Source of the DNA: Berkiella sp964594635
GTDB taxonomy: Bacteria; Pseudomonadota; Gammaproteobacteria; Berkiellales; Berkiellaceae
Assembly (NCBI GenBank): GCA_964594635.1
Contig: CAZQMV010000002.1
Location: 62,001-126,000 of the forward strand
Length of the DNA: 64,000 nucleotides
Direction: 5' to 3'
This document shows, in pieces, positions 26,210 to 35,447 of this stretch (positions are counted from its first letter, which is position 1; every line of letters starts with the position of its first letter). The position numbers and the translations under genes were made by a program. Below the pieces are notes generated by a model. It made no database searches. It was given only the letters and a program-made list of their open reading frames with translations, and had not been told where the DNA came from.

Positions 26210-28915
26210 TCATTTAGAGTATGGTCGAAAACTGAAAGAGAGTAATTCCTCATCATCAGACTCTTCTGAGCTAGATTTTGAACTCGAACTAGAGCTTGAT
26301 AAATCATCTTCATCATATTCATCATATTCATCTTCTTCTTCATCTGAGCAGCTATCGAAATCGTCGTTCTGTGGAAGCCATGACATTGATGACGATGCAG
26401 CAGCAGGGAGAGAAGCTGAAGTTGAAGCTGAAGCATGTGCAGATTTTTTAGGACTGCTGAGAGTTGTCATTTTAAACATGGTTAATAGTTGTTCATCGGA
26501 ATAAGATTCCGGAACAAATGCTTGTGGTCCTTGGCCCCATAAAGGATCAAAAGCGATCTTTTTAGGTTTTACCACGATGTTAAATGTCTTGTGCTGGCCA
26601 TGAAGGTTGACAGCATGATTTTCGATATCGCTATCCAGTTCAATTTTGCCAGCAAAATATAAGTCGGCTGGTGCTTGTTGATGATCTCTACCCATGATGC
26701 AACCATATGCTTGATGATAATCATCTGAGCTATCATCTCCTTTAGGAAACCCGCGGCTTTGCAGCCACATGCCGATCTTTTCTAAATCTTGTTTATCAAA
26801 GTGCACTGCTTTGTCAGGATTCAAATTGTGAACAATAACATCGGTATGAGCATTGTAGCCTTCGCCATTAACGCGAACGGCAATCAAAATATCATCATTA
26901 TTCGACTTAAAGAGAGCGGACCAGAACCCATGTTGAGAGCGTGGTATTTTACCCATGATTTCATTAATTTCTTGAAAGAAATCGAGATTTGCAAATTTTA
27001 CTAAAGAAGCTGGAGCGCTCCAACGATTCTGGTACTCTTGCGGTTCAGCAATTTCTTCATACATTGCTTGAGTGAGAGTTTTACTTTGGAGTTGTGCTAA
27101 ATCTTCAACAGTTTTAAAAAATCTATCTTGCGTTTTTTCAATGTTGGAATTAATTTCAAAGTATATTTGTTCAGAAAAGGAAGTTAAAAATAAACTCTGA
27201 TTTTCAGGTGTTAGTTTTTCAAAAATTGTCTTGTATTTTTTTGCATTCACAGAGTCGCGAGCCATTTTGTCGATAGCGGCCATAGCGATCAATTTTAATT
27301 CTGAATTAAAGATAGCAAGTTTGCTATCAGGATAAACCTTTTCATCGTTAGCTCGCGTGAAGACGGTTGGTTGATAAAAGCTAGCAAATTCATCGCCTGA
27401 CAACAGGAAATACCCACCACTGCCTGCATAAGCGTTAGTGATAACTTTATCGCGGAAAGCTTTTCCAAAACGATTAATGGTTTCATTAAACTCATCAGGA
27501 TTTTGTAATTCACTGATGATTTCATTAACAAAAGAATGGATAAATAAGGTTTTAATGGATTCTAAAATCGCGTGTGCTAAAGGTCCTTTATTAGCTGTTT
27601 CTTTTTCATGAACAAATGCATTGTAAGCTTCGAATAATTGTGGGTTTCTTTGTAATCGTTCAAAAGCTAATTCACGACAAACTGTCATTGCACAAGTGAA
27701 GTGATCATGGTTTCCTGTAAAATTAATTACACCTTCACTGACCATCGATTTTTTAAAATAATCTTCTTGATTGAAATCGCCTTTTAGACCGCCATGCCAC
27801 TCACGTTCAGCATAATACACACTGCCTGTAATATGTGTTGCATTGGCGCCTTTAACCTTTGTGACAAACTCTTTAGTACTTAATTCAGAAAATAAAGCTT
27901 CTTCAAGGATCACCACTGGAGCGGGATTCTTTTGTGTGGCGACACCATTACGAATGAGTTGATATGCTGCTAAACGAAGTTCTTGTGGCACTTTTCTAAC
28001 GCAATCAATTCTCGCACCACAAAATCCCCATTCATTCACATATTGATGAATAAAAGGGCGCCAAAATCTGTCGATGATAGTTGGAATTTGTGCCAGCGTT
28101 TCCCTATGTGCATCATCTGTTAATGCGGCTCCTCGTCGTGAACCTAATAATTTACTATAAGAAAAGGCCGTTGCATCAGGATAGGTTTTATCATCTAGAT
28201 TAAATAGTGCTGCGTTATTGGGATCTTTGGCGAACGGTGCATCACTTGCAAGATGGTTAAAAACCAAATCAAACATAGGTGTGATTCCAAGTTCTTTGGC
28301 GCGAGCGGTGAATGCTTTCATAGCATCGCCATCAATGAGCATAAACCAAGAACGTTGTATCTTTAATTTTTTATTGAAATATTTTATTTTTTTGTTTAAA
28401 TCGTTATTAAGCGCTTCAATTTTTCCTTTAATCGTGGATATCCCTTTGGAATCAACGGTGCCACCCCTTTTTGATGGAACCTCCATTCGGGTAAGATCTT
28501 GTTGTTTTAGGGTAATCAGATCACCAATTTTCCGAATTTCGCGTCGATATTTTTTGATTTTTTCCACAATGCTTTTGTCATAATTAGGCAATTGTGCAAT
28601 TTGCTGTTTAGTGAGGAGTGCATCTCCTTCGTTATCTCGTGCAACCATACTAAATCGAGGATCAATCAAATTAGGATCCGACATAGCATACAAGCTGCCT
28701 TTAAGATCTTGCTGCCCTGCGGTTTGCATATCAGATTTTCGTATAACAAAGCTTCCGGTGAGCTGCACGGGATTGATCCACACAGCATTCATCCCGAGCT
28801 TCTTCACATGTAATAAGTAGTCGGTCATCTCTTGAATGTTTTTAAAGTGTGAAGGAAACATGTTGTAACAACGAAGCATGCCGTTGTTGGAAGCAGGAGT
28901 AGGACTCAATAACAC
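26210..28915 (-). CDS. Large GH13 alpha-amylase-like protein with acidic Ser-rich tail
   Basis: 901 residues, no signal peptide. All four GH13 signatures are kept: region I FDLVFNH (D216, H221), region II GARIDCVRK (nucleophile D304), region III VVILEEALF (acid E338) and region IV FTGNHDHF (D404). An unusual coiled-coil insertion of about 100 residues (residues 110-200, KIKKYRREIRKIGDL) splits the barrel. The last 60 residues are low-complexity Asp/Glu/Ser (DDFDSCSDEEEDEYDEYDED and a poly-Ser run). Known GH13 enzymes act on alpha-glucans; the long insertion and the tail are unlike housekeeping glycogen enzymes. A role on host glycogen is possible but unproved. It stands alone between two unrelated genes. 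Confidence 0.82.
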   Translation of the reverse strand: MLLSPTPASNNGMLRCYNMFPSHFKNIQEMTDYLLHVKKLGMNAVWINPVQLTGSFVIRKSDMQTAGQQDLKGSLYAMSDPNLIDPRFSMVARDNEGDALLTKQQIAQLPNYDKSIVEKIKKYRREIRKIGDLITLKQQDLTRMEVPSKRGGTVDSKGISTIKGKIEALNNDLNKKIKYFNKKLKIQRSWFMLIDGDAMKAFTARAKELGITPMFDLVFNHLASDAPFAKDPNNAALFNLDDKTYPDATAFSYSKLLGSRRGAALTDDAHRETLAQIPTIIDRFWRPFIHQYVNEWGFCGARIDCVRKVPQELRLAAYQLIRNGVATQKNPAPVVILEEALFSELSTKEFVTKVKGANATHITGSVYYAEREWHGGLKGDFNQEDYFKKSMVSEGVINFTGNHDHFTCAMTVCRELAFERLQRNPQLFEAYNAFVHEKETANKGPLAHAILESIKTLFIHSFVNEIISELQNPDEFNETINRFGKAFRDKVITNAYAGSGGYFLLSGDEFASFYQPTVFTRANDEKVYPDSKLAIFNSELKLIAMAAIDKMARDSVNAKKYKTIFEKLTPENQSLFLTSFSEQIYFEINSNIEKTQDRFFKTVEDLAQLQSKTLTQAMYEEIAEPQEYQNRWSAPASLVKFANLDFFQEINEIMGKIPRSQHGFWSALFKSNNDDILIAVRVNGEGYNAHTDVIVHNLNPDKAVHFDKQDLEKIGMWLQSRGFPKGDDSSDDYHQAYGCIMGRDHQQAPADLYFAGKIELDSDIENHAVNLHGQHKTFNIVVKPKKIAFDPLWGQGPQAFVPESYSDEQLLTMFKMTTLSSPKKSAHASASTSASLPAAASSSMSWLPQNDDFDSCSDEEEDEYDEYDEDDLSSSSSSSKSSSEESDDEELLSFSFRPYSK

Positions 28916-28997
28916 AATGTTTATCCTCTAACTACAATATGGCAGACAGTCTACCATATATTAAAAGGGTAACGGAAAGGGGGGCGATGAAAGGTAC

Positions 28998-29630
28998 TTA
29001 ATAGCCGAAAGACAGCTGTCTTTTTGCAGAGCAGTCTTTGTCCATGGAGATTGGTGGTGATTGATTAAATTGAGCTCCGGACTCTTTTAACCATGCCAGA
29101 GCTTGGGAGACAAATTGATCATTTTCAGAAAAATGAAAATGCTCCTTGATTCTGTTCTTAAAAAAACAGGTAACGAGATTTCGCTTAGTCGGAGAAGATT
29201 GTTTTGTGGGTGAGAATCTAGGGTCGAAAATAGTGGTATAAAGTGGATGATCGATATCAATGTTATTGTTACATAACCGGTTAAAAGAACTCAGCAGTTG
29301 TCTAAAAAATTGATTTTGCTGGCTGGATTCATCGGAATCCGGTACCGCAGGATAGAATTGATTGATGAACTTTTCGAAGCTATCACACACTACAATGGGT
29401 GCATAAGCAATAATTAATTGGCGCAGTGGCTGAAGTGGTTGAGGGGCAACATTCACAAATTGAGTAAAATTATCGCGAATTTGCTCGTCGAAATAGGTTT
29501 GCATGAGTTGTCGTTGTGTTTCGGTTAAGCCTTTTGGATGTCCTTCAAATTGAAATGTTAAGGGTGCGCCTACTTCTGGCGCCAAATCTTGCCCTTCGAA
29601 TTGATCTTCATTGTATGGACCATTGGTCAT
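28998..29630 (-). CDS. Hypothetical soluble protein
   Basis: 210 residues, no signal peptide or membrane segment. It is helical with many Gln, Phe and Pro (LTETQRQLMQTYFDEQIRDN; FNQSPPISMDKD). No family is recognised. It lies 82 nt upstream of the amylase-like gene on the same strand and may share its transcript. A basic Pro/Ser stretch (SPTKQSSPTKRN) in the middle repeats SPTK twice. Confidence 0.65.
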   Translation of the reverse strand: MTNGPYNEDQFEGQDLAPEVGAPLTFQFEGHPKGLTETQRQLMQTYFDEQIRDNFTQFVNVAPQPLQPLRQLIIAYAPIVVCDSFEKFINQFYPAVPDSDESSQQNQFFRQLLSSFNRLCNNNIDIDHPLYTTIFDPRFSPTKQSSPTKRNLVTCFFKNRIKEHFHFSENDQFVSQALAWLKESGAQFNQSPPISMDKDCSAKRQLSFGY

Positions 29631-29751
29631 TAAGCTTTAATTCCAAAATGTTAGCAGCCTATTCTATAAAATATTGCCGTCTGGATCAAAGTATTTCACT
29701 CACCTAACCTTATTTTTTAATTAGGAGTATATAAACCTATTTCTAGAAAAT

Positions 29752-29830
29752 AAAAGGACACCCAAAGAAAATGTTACCCAAAAATTATTAAGTGTAAAAA
29801 TGAAAGGACACCCAAAAATTATTAAGTGAA
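29752..29830. repeat. REP-like repeats upstream of the RAYT gene
   Basis: Two copies of AAAGGACACCCAAA (about 29754-29767 and 29803-29816). The sequence ACCCAAAAATTATTAAGTG occurs twice as a direct repeat (about 29776-29794 and 29810-29828). A weaker relative, GGGCATCCAAAAA, lies at 30145, just before the transposase gene. Confidence 0.7.
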
Positions 29831-29902
29831 TCAATTCGAGATAAATAGAGGGTTTTTAGATATGCTTAGCGTATTAAAGCAGTAAAAATAAGGTAGTTGA
29901 CC

Positions 29903-30133
29903 ATGAGAGTGTTGAGCCAATTGATATGCCAAGAAATCAGTGGTGGTGAAGCTATGACCGTTTTAAGTTATGCAGGTTTAGTAGGACTAGCAATGGCCTT
30001 TGTTGGCATAGAAGTTTATTTGATCCAACTAGCGCAAGATGAGTACGAAGCAATAGATTTTTCTTCACTGACTCCTAAAGAAGCTTACGATTTAGGTGTT
30101 TCACATACTTTCTTATACTGCCGCCATTTCTAA
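29903..30133 (+). CDS. Double-glycine-leader peptide (bacteriocin-like precursor)
   Basis: 76 residues from the ATG at 29903 (AAGG upstream). The first 16 residues, MRVLSQLICQEISGGE, fit the double-glycine leader of class II bacteriocins and microcins (Leu, Ile and Gly-Gly spacing, with cleavage after GG). The mature part starts with a hydrophobic helix (AMTVLSYAGLVGLAMAFVGI) and ends with an acidic/aromatic stretch that includes two cysteine-poor turns and one Cys. Three further peptides with the same leader type lie at 58.7-60.7 kb. No C39-peptidase ABC exporter is in the window, so the exporter would be elsewhere. Confidence 0.55.
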   Translation: MRVLSQLICQEISGGEAMTVLSYAGLVGLAMAFVGIEVYLIQLAQDEYEAIDFSSLTPKEAYDLGVSHTFLYCRHF

Positions 30134-30224
30134 TTCAAATTTCAAGGGCATCCAAAAAAAAACCATTTGATAATAGTGCGCCTGTTCGATATATTACACA
30201 TATCGCAGTACAGGATGTCGCAGT

Positions 30225-31217
30225 ATGGCAATAGCTCGTTCTAATCAAATCGATTTAAGCGCAACACCTTATTATCATTGCATGACACGGTGTGTTCGCC
30301 GTTCTTATTTATGTGGTCAGGATAATCTGAGTGGAAAGGATTATTCGCATCGCAAACCCTGGATAGTTGCTCGCATCAAACACTTAGCAAGTGTTTTTGC
30401 AATTCATGTTTGCGCTTACGCAATCATGAGTAATCATTATCATTTGGTTCTTTATGTCAATGACGCCTTAGCTTCGCAGTGGAGCGAAGATGAAGTTTTA
30501 CAGCGTTGGGCGCAAATATTTCCTAATGATGCCAAATCACTGAGCATGTATTCCCATAAAGAAGCTAAACAAAAATTAGCCCTTTGGCGACATCGGTTAA
30601 TGGATATTAGCTGGTATATGCGTTGCTTGAATGAAAAAATTGCGCGTGCTTCTAATAAAGAAGACGAAACCAAAGGACGCTTCTGGGAAGGACGTTTTAA
30701 ATCTCAAGCCCTTCTGGATGAGGGCGCTTTATTAAGCGCCATGGTGTACGTTGATTTGAATCCCATTCGCGCCAAAATAGCAGACTCACTAGAAAATTCA
30801 GATTTCACTTCAATTCAAGAAAGACTGAAAATGCTTGCGACGCAATTAAAAACTTCAAAGGCAATTGATAAAACTCAGCAACCAAAACATCTCATGCCTT
30901 TAATTAATCATAAGCGAAAAAATATCAAGCAGCTTCCTTCAATAGATTTTAAATTGTCAGATTATCTAGAGCTAATTGATTCAACAGGTAGAGTGCTGCG
31001 AGCTGGTAAAAGAGGTGTTATTTCAAAAGCATCGCTACCAATCCTCGCAAAACTTCAGCTTAATCCAAATGAATGGCTAAATATGGTGAGACATTTACAG
31101 AGTCGCTTTTCTTATGCCATTGGACATAGCGCCGTATTGTTAGCGTTTAATAATGGTTGTCGCATTCACGGTCCTAAAGGTATCAATGTAGCAAAGAAAT
31201 GTTTTTTTGCTGCATAA
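30225..31217 (+). mobile_element. REP-associated tyrosine transposase (RAYT)
   Basis: 330 residues, Y1 transposase of the IS200/RAYT class. The HUH-type metal motif is at residues 71-73 (MSNHYHLVL), preceded by the usual AYAIMSN. The catalytic-Tyr region ISWYMRCLNEKIARASN and the downstream GRFWEGRFKSQALLDE and YVDLNPIRAKI are the family's typical blocks. The C-terminal 120 residues are a poorly conserved domain. RAYTs are domesticated single-copy transposases that spread REP palindromes, and GGACACCCAA-type repeats flank this gene on both sides (29752-30160 and 31602-31637). It appears intact. Confidence 0.9.
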
Positions 31218-31224
31218 TTATCTT

Positions 31225-31572
31225 TTATAAAACAGGGCTTCCATTGGGAACTGCTTTTGAAGGATGTAACAAAATAGTGCCAAGTTCTGGAGCGACACAA
31301 GCAAGAACGAGTACTTCAGAAAGTACTCCTGCAACCTTTTTGAGTGGAAAATTTAGTACAGCAATAATTTGACGTCCGATCAAATCAGCTGGTGTATAGT
31401 GCTCAGTAATTTGAGCGGAACTTAATTTTACTCCCAATTCTCCAAAATCAATTTCTAACACATATGCGGGTTTTCGTGCTTTTTCATTTATTGCGGCACT
31501 CAAAATCGTGCCTGCATGCATTTTTACTTTTTCAAAATCTGCAAACTCAATCTCATTGTTTAAGCTACTCAT
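31225..31572 (-). CDS. csaA: CsaA-type tRNA-binding domain protein
   Basis: 115 residues; an OB-fold of the tRNA-binding family (FEKVKMHAGTILSAAINEKA, KARKPAYVLEIDFGELGVKLSSAQITEHY, LIGRQIIAVLNFPLKKVAGVLSEVLVL). CsaA-like proteins are dimeric and have been linked to RNA binding and to a chaperone role in secretion. I start at the ATG at 31572; the frame runs on to 31737, but that part crosses two REP repeats and is not conserved-looking. Confidence 0.9.
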   Translation of the reverse strand: MSSLNNEIEFADFEKVKMHAGTILSAAINEKARKPAYVLEIDFGELGVKLSSAQITEHYTPADLIGRQIIAVLNFPLKKVAGVLSEVLVLACVAPELGTILLHPSKAVPNGSPVL

Positions 31573-31601
31573 CAAATTGATGTCTCCACATTTAAGTAAA
31601 G

Positions 31602-31637
31602 TTTTTTTGGATGTCCAATATATATTTGGATGTCCAT
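31602..31637. repeat. REP-like repeats downstream of the RAYT gene
   Basis: Two copies of TTTGGATGTCCA, 12 nt apart. They are the reverse-complement form of the GGACACCCAA/GGACATCCAA repeats upstream of the transposase, so the gene is bracketed by repeats in opposite orientation. Confidence 0.7.
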
Positions 31638-31834
31638 GATTGAATAGGTTATTTAGTCTGATGTCAAGATTTAGAGGTCTTCCAACGCAGTGTGATAATT
31701 TGCTACTATTGACGAAAATTGCATGATACGCACGCAAGAGTGTACAAAATCAACCAAGATGAATTAAGCTGCTATATGAATTTAGAGATCGAGCCAAACA
31801 AAGGGATTGGTTGCCGCATTTAATAAGGAAAAAG

Positions 31835-32350
31835 ATGGATCTCACCCAAATGAAACTAACTCCTGCCACCTTGGCAGATCATCCTATCATACAAAACTTA
31901 GGACGTTTTTATGTGTACGATATGAGTGAGTATGTTCGTGATGATGATTGGGGGATCCCAGCTGACGGGCTTTATGAATGTATCGATTTTAAAAAATATT
32001 GGTTAAATGGCACTGCTAAGCCTTTTCTATTACATTATGGCAATGAGCTTGCCGGTTTCGTCATTATCGATAATAATGGAGCAGATGCTGACACTGATTT
32101 TATCATGGCGCAGTTTTTTATATTGCGTCGTTTTACAGGTGGAGGTGTCGGCAAATATATTGCCAAGCAGTGCTTTGATCAGTTTAAAGGAAAATGGGAA
32201 GTGATGGTTATTCCCAATAACAGCGGCGCTTATCAATTTTGGACAAATTGCATTCAAGAATATACGGCGGGTAACTTTACTGAAACCTTACAATCTGTAC
32301 CACATTTTAATCATTCAATGAAAAAAATATTTAGGTTTAATTCAAAGTGA
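31835..32350 (+). CDS. GNAT-family acetyltransferase
   Basis: 171 residues from the ATG at 31835 (AAGGA 6 nt upstream; a TTG start further up is less likely). The fold pattern is of a GNAT enzyme: an N-terminal MKLTPATLADHPIIQNLGRF segment, LLHYGNELAGFVIIDNNG, and the acetyl-CoA loop FFILRRFTGGGVGKYIAKQC (motif R/Q-x-x-G-x-G/A as RRFTGGGVGK), ending EVMVIPNNSGAYQFW. The substrate is unknown. The next gene overlaps its stop by 4 nt. Confidence 0.85.
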   Translation: MDLTQMKLTPATLADHPIIQNLGRFYVYDMSEYVRDDDWGIPADGLYECIDFKKYWLNGTAKPFLLHYGNELAGFVIIDNNGADADTDFIMAQFFILRRFTGGGVGKYIAKQCFDQFKGKWEVMVIPNNSGAYQFWTNCIQEYTAGNFTETLQSVPHFNHSMKKIFRFNSK

Positions 32351-33123
32351 AATTTGAAATTCAGAAAGATTCAACATTGAAATGTTCAAGCTATGAGCTA
32401 ACACTCAATGACATAGAAACACTCAACAACACCCAGTTTATTGAAAATACGCCAGTCACGATTCAATGCAATAAAATTCACCAGGAAGCATTGCTCCCTT
32501 TTTTCAAGTTTGTCTCCAAAGTAAAGTGTTTGTATGTCACCTTCTATGTTGAAGATCTTGACTATGAAACCGCACGAGCGATTTATTTCTTTGCCAAGAA
32601 AAACTCTTATCCCCTAAAAATGAAATTAGATTTGGGCGAACAAATACTTGCCTTCATCTCATCATGCGTGATGAATACGCTAGAAACGCAGGATATTGAG
32701 GACCATCTCATCTCGGGTATTTATAGCAAAGTCCATACACTGGTTCTAGAATATCGTTCTATGAGTTATATTCAGGCGGTCAAATTATCTAAAGCTTTGC
32801 TGCGAACGCAATTACAAGCCTTAGATATACATTGTTATGTACTGGATGAGGAAACCAAAGGCTATCTTAAAAACCAAGTAACACAATGGTTAGCTATCCC
32901 CAGCGTTTCTTTTTTTGTTCAGGATCAGGATCAGCTTTCAGTGGTGCCAGCGAGAGAACAAAGTCTCGGATCAACGACGGGCCGAAAGTTTAACTGTTTC
33001 AAAAGGGTCTTGACGTGGTTTTGGTCGCAAATGCCTCATGGTGAAGAAGCAAGGACAGAAGAGGAGCCTGACGATGAAGAAGCCAATCGGATAAGGTCGC
33101 AGCCCAAGCCGCATTTTTCTTAA
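32347..33123 (+). CDS. Hypothetical protein, coupled to the acetyltransferase
   Basis: 258 residues, GTG start overlapping the TGA of the previous gene (GTGA). No signal peptide. The middle part has leucine-rich, repeat-like strand-helix alternation (KVKCLYVTFYVEDLDYETAR; YIQAVKLSKALLRTQLQALD) that faintly recalls leucine-rich repeats. The tail is Glu/Arg-rich. No family is recognised. It overlaps the broken HAD gene on the other strand by 4 nt. Confidence 0.65.
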   Translation: MKFEIQKDSTLKCSSYELTLNDIETLNNTQFIENTPVTIQCNKIHQEALLPFFKFVSKVKCLYVTFYVEDLDYETARAIYFFAKKNSYPLKMKLDLGEQILAFISSCVMNTLETQDIEDHLISGIYSKVHTLVLEYRSMSYIQAVKLSKALLRTQLQALDIHCYVLDEETKGYLKNQVTQWLAIPSVSFFVQDQDQLSVVPAREQSLGSTTGRKFNCFKRVLTWFWSQMPHGEEARTEEEPDDEEANRIRSQPKPHFS

Positions 33124-33872
33124 TGCGTGGCAAGGGTTGTGATATTGATTTCTTTAAATTTAGCAATCTTCTGTGCTGCGCTAAAATCCTGATGTCGCGT
33201 AAATGCATTAGGAATAGCAATCACATCCATTCCAGCACTAGCTGCTGCCAATATGCCAGCATGACTGTCTTCAAATACGAGGCATTGATTGGGTGCTACG
33301 TTTAATGTTTTTGCACACATTTGATAGATATAGGGTTTTGGTTTGTTTACGCCATCAGGATCTTGAATATGTTTGAGATCATCTTTACCCGAGATGATAA
33401 AATCAAATAGAGTAGGATCAACCTCCAGTTGCTGTAAATTCTTGATAATTTCACTGCGCGCGGCACTTGAAGCAATCGCAATTTTTAAGCCAAGTTCCTT
33501 CTTTTACAGAATGGCTAGTTTTAAGAACGCAACCGCATCTGGTATTGGTGTCACGCCTTGTTTTTGCAGTTGATGATAAATGCGATCTTTTTTGATGATC
33601 AGGGCGTCGTTGTCAAAGTTTCGCAGCTTGAGAGCTGCAATGGCTTTGGCAATATGTTGTGAGTCATAACCTACTAATGGCAGGTATCCCGCTTCTTGAA
33701 AATCTATTTTGATGTCGGCTAAGGCGCGTTGCCAGGCTTTAAATTTAAGCTGTTCACTATCGACTAATACCCCGTCACAATCAAAAATAAGCGCCTGGTA
33801 AGCAGGCGCATTGATTGTAAAAAGCAAACTAAAAATAATCGTGATACAAAAAAGAAGACGTTTGACATTCAT
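33120..33872 (-). pseudogene. HAD-superfamily phosphatase, interrupted by an in-frame stop
   Basis: The reading frame from the ATG at 33872 to 33120 encodes a secreted-looking HAD phosphatase of the beta-phosphoglucomutase type, but a TAA at 33504-33506 splits it. Upstream: a signal peptide (LLFCITIIFSLLFTINAPAY) and motif I LIFDCDGVLVDSE. Downstream, in the same frame without any shift: IAIASSAARSEI (motif II), KPKPYIY (motif III Lys) and VFEDSHAGILAAASAGM (motif IV). CAA to TAA would be one transition. It is the last gene of the Ppx-like operon and its start overlaps the previous stop (TAATG). Readthrough or a base-call error cannot be excluded. Confidence 0.8.
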
Positions 33873-34141
33873 TATCTTCTTGCTTTGCAACACATGAAGG
33901 TTGCTGTGATGACAGCAGCCGTTACAGCAATAGGCAAAGCATATTGTTTTAACCAGACTTTAGGGCATTCCGTCAAAGCCGAAGAGCATAGTTCAGTTGC
34001 TAAAGTTTTACAGTGCACTGCTGGACCTGAATCAATCAAACAGGTGAAGCGTTCCCATAAAATGTTCGGGCAGATCTGTGCTAATTGGCTACAGCCCATT
34101 TCAGCAGCCTTTTGAGAGAAGGCATTTAAGAGATCATTCAT
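33872..34141 (-). CDS. Small protein with C-terminal membrane anchor
   Basis: 89 residues from the ATG at 34141 (GAGGAAA upstream). The N-terminal 60 residues have four Cys; a hydrophobic helix close to the end (YALPIAVTAAVITATFMCC) is followed by KARR, so it is probably tail-anchored. Not recognised. It overlaps the Ppx-like gene by 8 nt and the HAD gene by the TAATG junction, hence a three-gene operon. Confidence 0.6.
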   Translation of the reverse strand: MNDLLNAFSQKAAEMGCSQLAQICPNILWERFTCLIDSGPAVHCKTLATELCSSALTECPKVWLKQYALPIAVTAAVITATFMCCKARR

Positions 34142-35327
34142 AACGTATTTCCTCTTTATAAGCAAAAATGGGTGAAGCAATCGGTTGTTTAGGTGCTACG
34201 GCATTCATGACTAATAAACCTTCTACATTAGAGCTTTTAATTGTTTGCACTTGTTCAACGCCCATTAAATCCATCATGGCATACACCAAAATCAGATTTG
34301 TGAGTTGATTTTTAGCTAGTGAAAGATTCGGCAAATGATTCAACTGCATAATCTGTTGATCGGTTTTATCGGTTAGCAGATTAATGGCTAACAACAAATC
34401 GCTTTTGCTATAGTGATCTTTCGCAGAATCAATGCCGGCGAGTGTGCATAATGGCTGTATCACAAAATTATGTACAGTGCCGACCGCAAGGATAGGTGTA
34501 TCTTGGGCTATTTTATTTTTGATAATTTCAGTGGAGGTTGCGTCAAATTGCAAATGTTGCTTAGCTAATGCAATAGCCGCTTCAACATCGCTTGCTGTCA
34601 TTGGGTTTGGAGAGAGGCTTCCATCTTGTAATGCCATAATGTTCTCAGAAACCAGCGCTTGGAAAGTTTGTGAGGCAACCTCACCTTCCATAATATGAAA
34701 CGTATCTGAAGCATCTTTATAAGTCACTTGCATGCTACCGCCGCCAATATCCCAAACAATAGGCAGCGAAGCATTCTCTATTTGTGGATTTTGACTCAAG
34801 GCACTGTAATAAGCTAACTTGCCTTCTTCTTCTTGAGAAATAATGCGGATCGGCATTTCAAGTTTATCGCTGAAAGTCTCTGCAACTAATTCACCATTAT
34901 CTGCCGCACGAAATGCAGCAGTGGCTACTGCAAAATGCTGTATATCACCATAGCCTTGTAAGTCGGCATTGAGATAATCTTGTTCTATTTGATAATGCGC
35001 TTTTTGCAAAGCTTCAAGACCCATTTCTTGAATGAGATCAGAAAAGGTATGATTAACCGATTGATGCAGATCTTCTCGATAAGAAACGCTAAAGGTACCT
35101 TGGCTAAACACCTGTTCGATTGTCAAACTCTCTGTGTTAATGAGCGCGCCCATAAATTTGGTGGCACCAGAGCCGATATCATAAGCGCCACATGCCACAA
35201 TGTTTGATTGGGTGGTTAGCGGTGTTTGATCAGAATACTGCGGAATAAAGGCGGTAAAGCTGGGGATCTGAAATAAACCCGCTTCCATTGTGAATGAATC
35301 GAACGTCATTGGAACAACCATTTCCAT
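34134..35327 (-). CDS. Ppx/GppA-type phosphatase-like protein
   Basis: 397 residues. The ASKHA-fold phosphatase motifs are visible: GAYDIGSGATKFMGALI (phosphate loop 1), QGYGDIQHFAVATAAFRAAD, SQEEEGKLAYYSAL (in the usual S-x-x-E-E pattern) and VWDIGGGSMQVTY (loop 2). These are features of exopolyphosphatase/guanosine pentaphosphatase proteins that act on polyphosphate or pppGpp. It is shorter than full Ppx (about 500) and begins with about 45 extra residues (FDSFTMEAGLFQIPSFTAFI) of unknown purpose. The ATG at 35327 follows GGGAG by 6 nt. It leads the operon with the small anchored protein and the broken HAD gene. Confidence 0.8.
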   Translation of the reverse strand: MEMVVPMTFDSFTMEAGLFQIPSFTAFIPQYSDQTPLTTQSNIVACGAYDIGSGATKFMGALINTESLTIEQVFSQGTFSVSYREDLHQSVNHTFSDLIQEMGLEALQKAHYQIEQDYLNADLQGYGDIQHFAVATAAFRAADNGELVAETFSDKLEMPIRIISQEEEGKLAYYSALSQNPQIENASLPIVWDIGGGSMQVTYKDASDTFHIMEGEVASQTFQALVSENIMALQDGSLSPNPMTASDVEAAIALAKQHLQFDATSTEIIKNKIAQDTPILAVGTVHNFVIQPLCTLAGIDSAKDHYSKSDLLLAINLLTDKTDQQIMQLNHLPNLSLAKNQLTNLILVYAMMDLMGVEQVQTIKSSNVEGLLVMNAVAPKQPIASPIFAYKEEIRYE

Positions 35328-35447
35328 CACATACTCCCTAACATGGGTCTATTAATTTGAATGGAAGGGTATCAAATAAGAGATAGCGAATCAACTAAAC
35401 TAATAGGTTTACTTGTAATTACATGAGTCATAATTTCTGACGGCAAC

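Noticed and set aside
26170..26436. Met/Leu/Gln-rich frame opposite in phase to the amylase-like tail
   Set aside because: It is a shifted reading of the low-complexity acidic/Ser-coding DNA.
30225..31217. Active IS200-type insertion sequence
   Set aside because: No insertion-sequence ends or second open frame are seen; length and motifs fit a single-copy RAYT.
31573..31737. N-terminal extension of the CsaA-like protein
   Set aside because: It reads through two REP repeats; the ATG at 31572 gives the normal family length.
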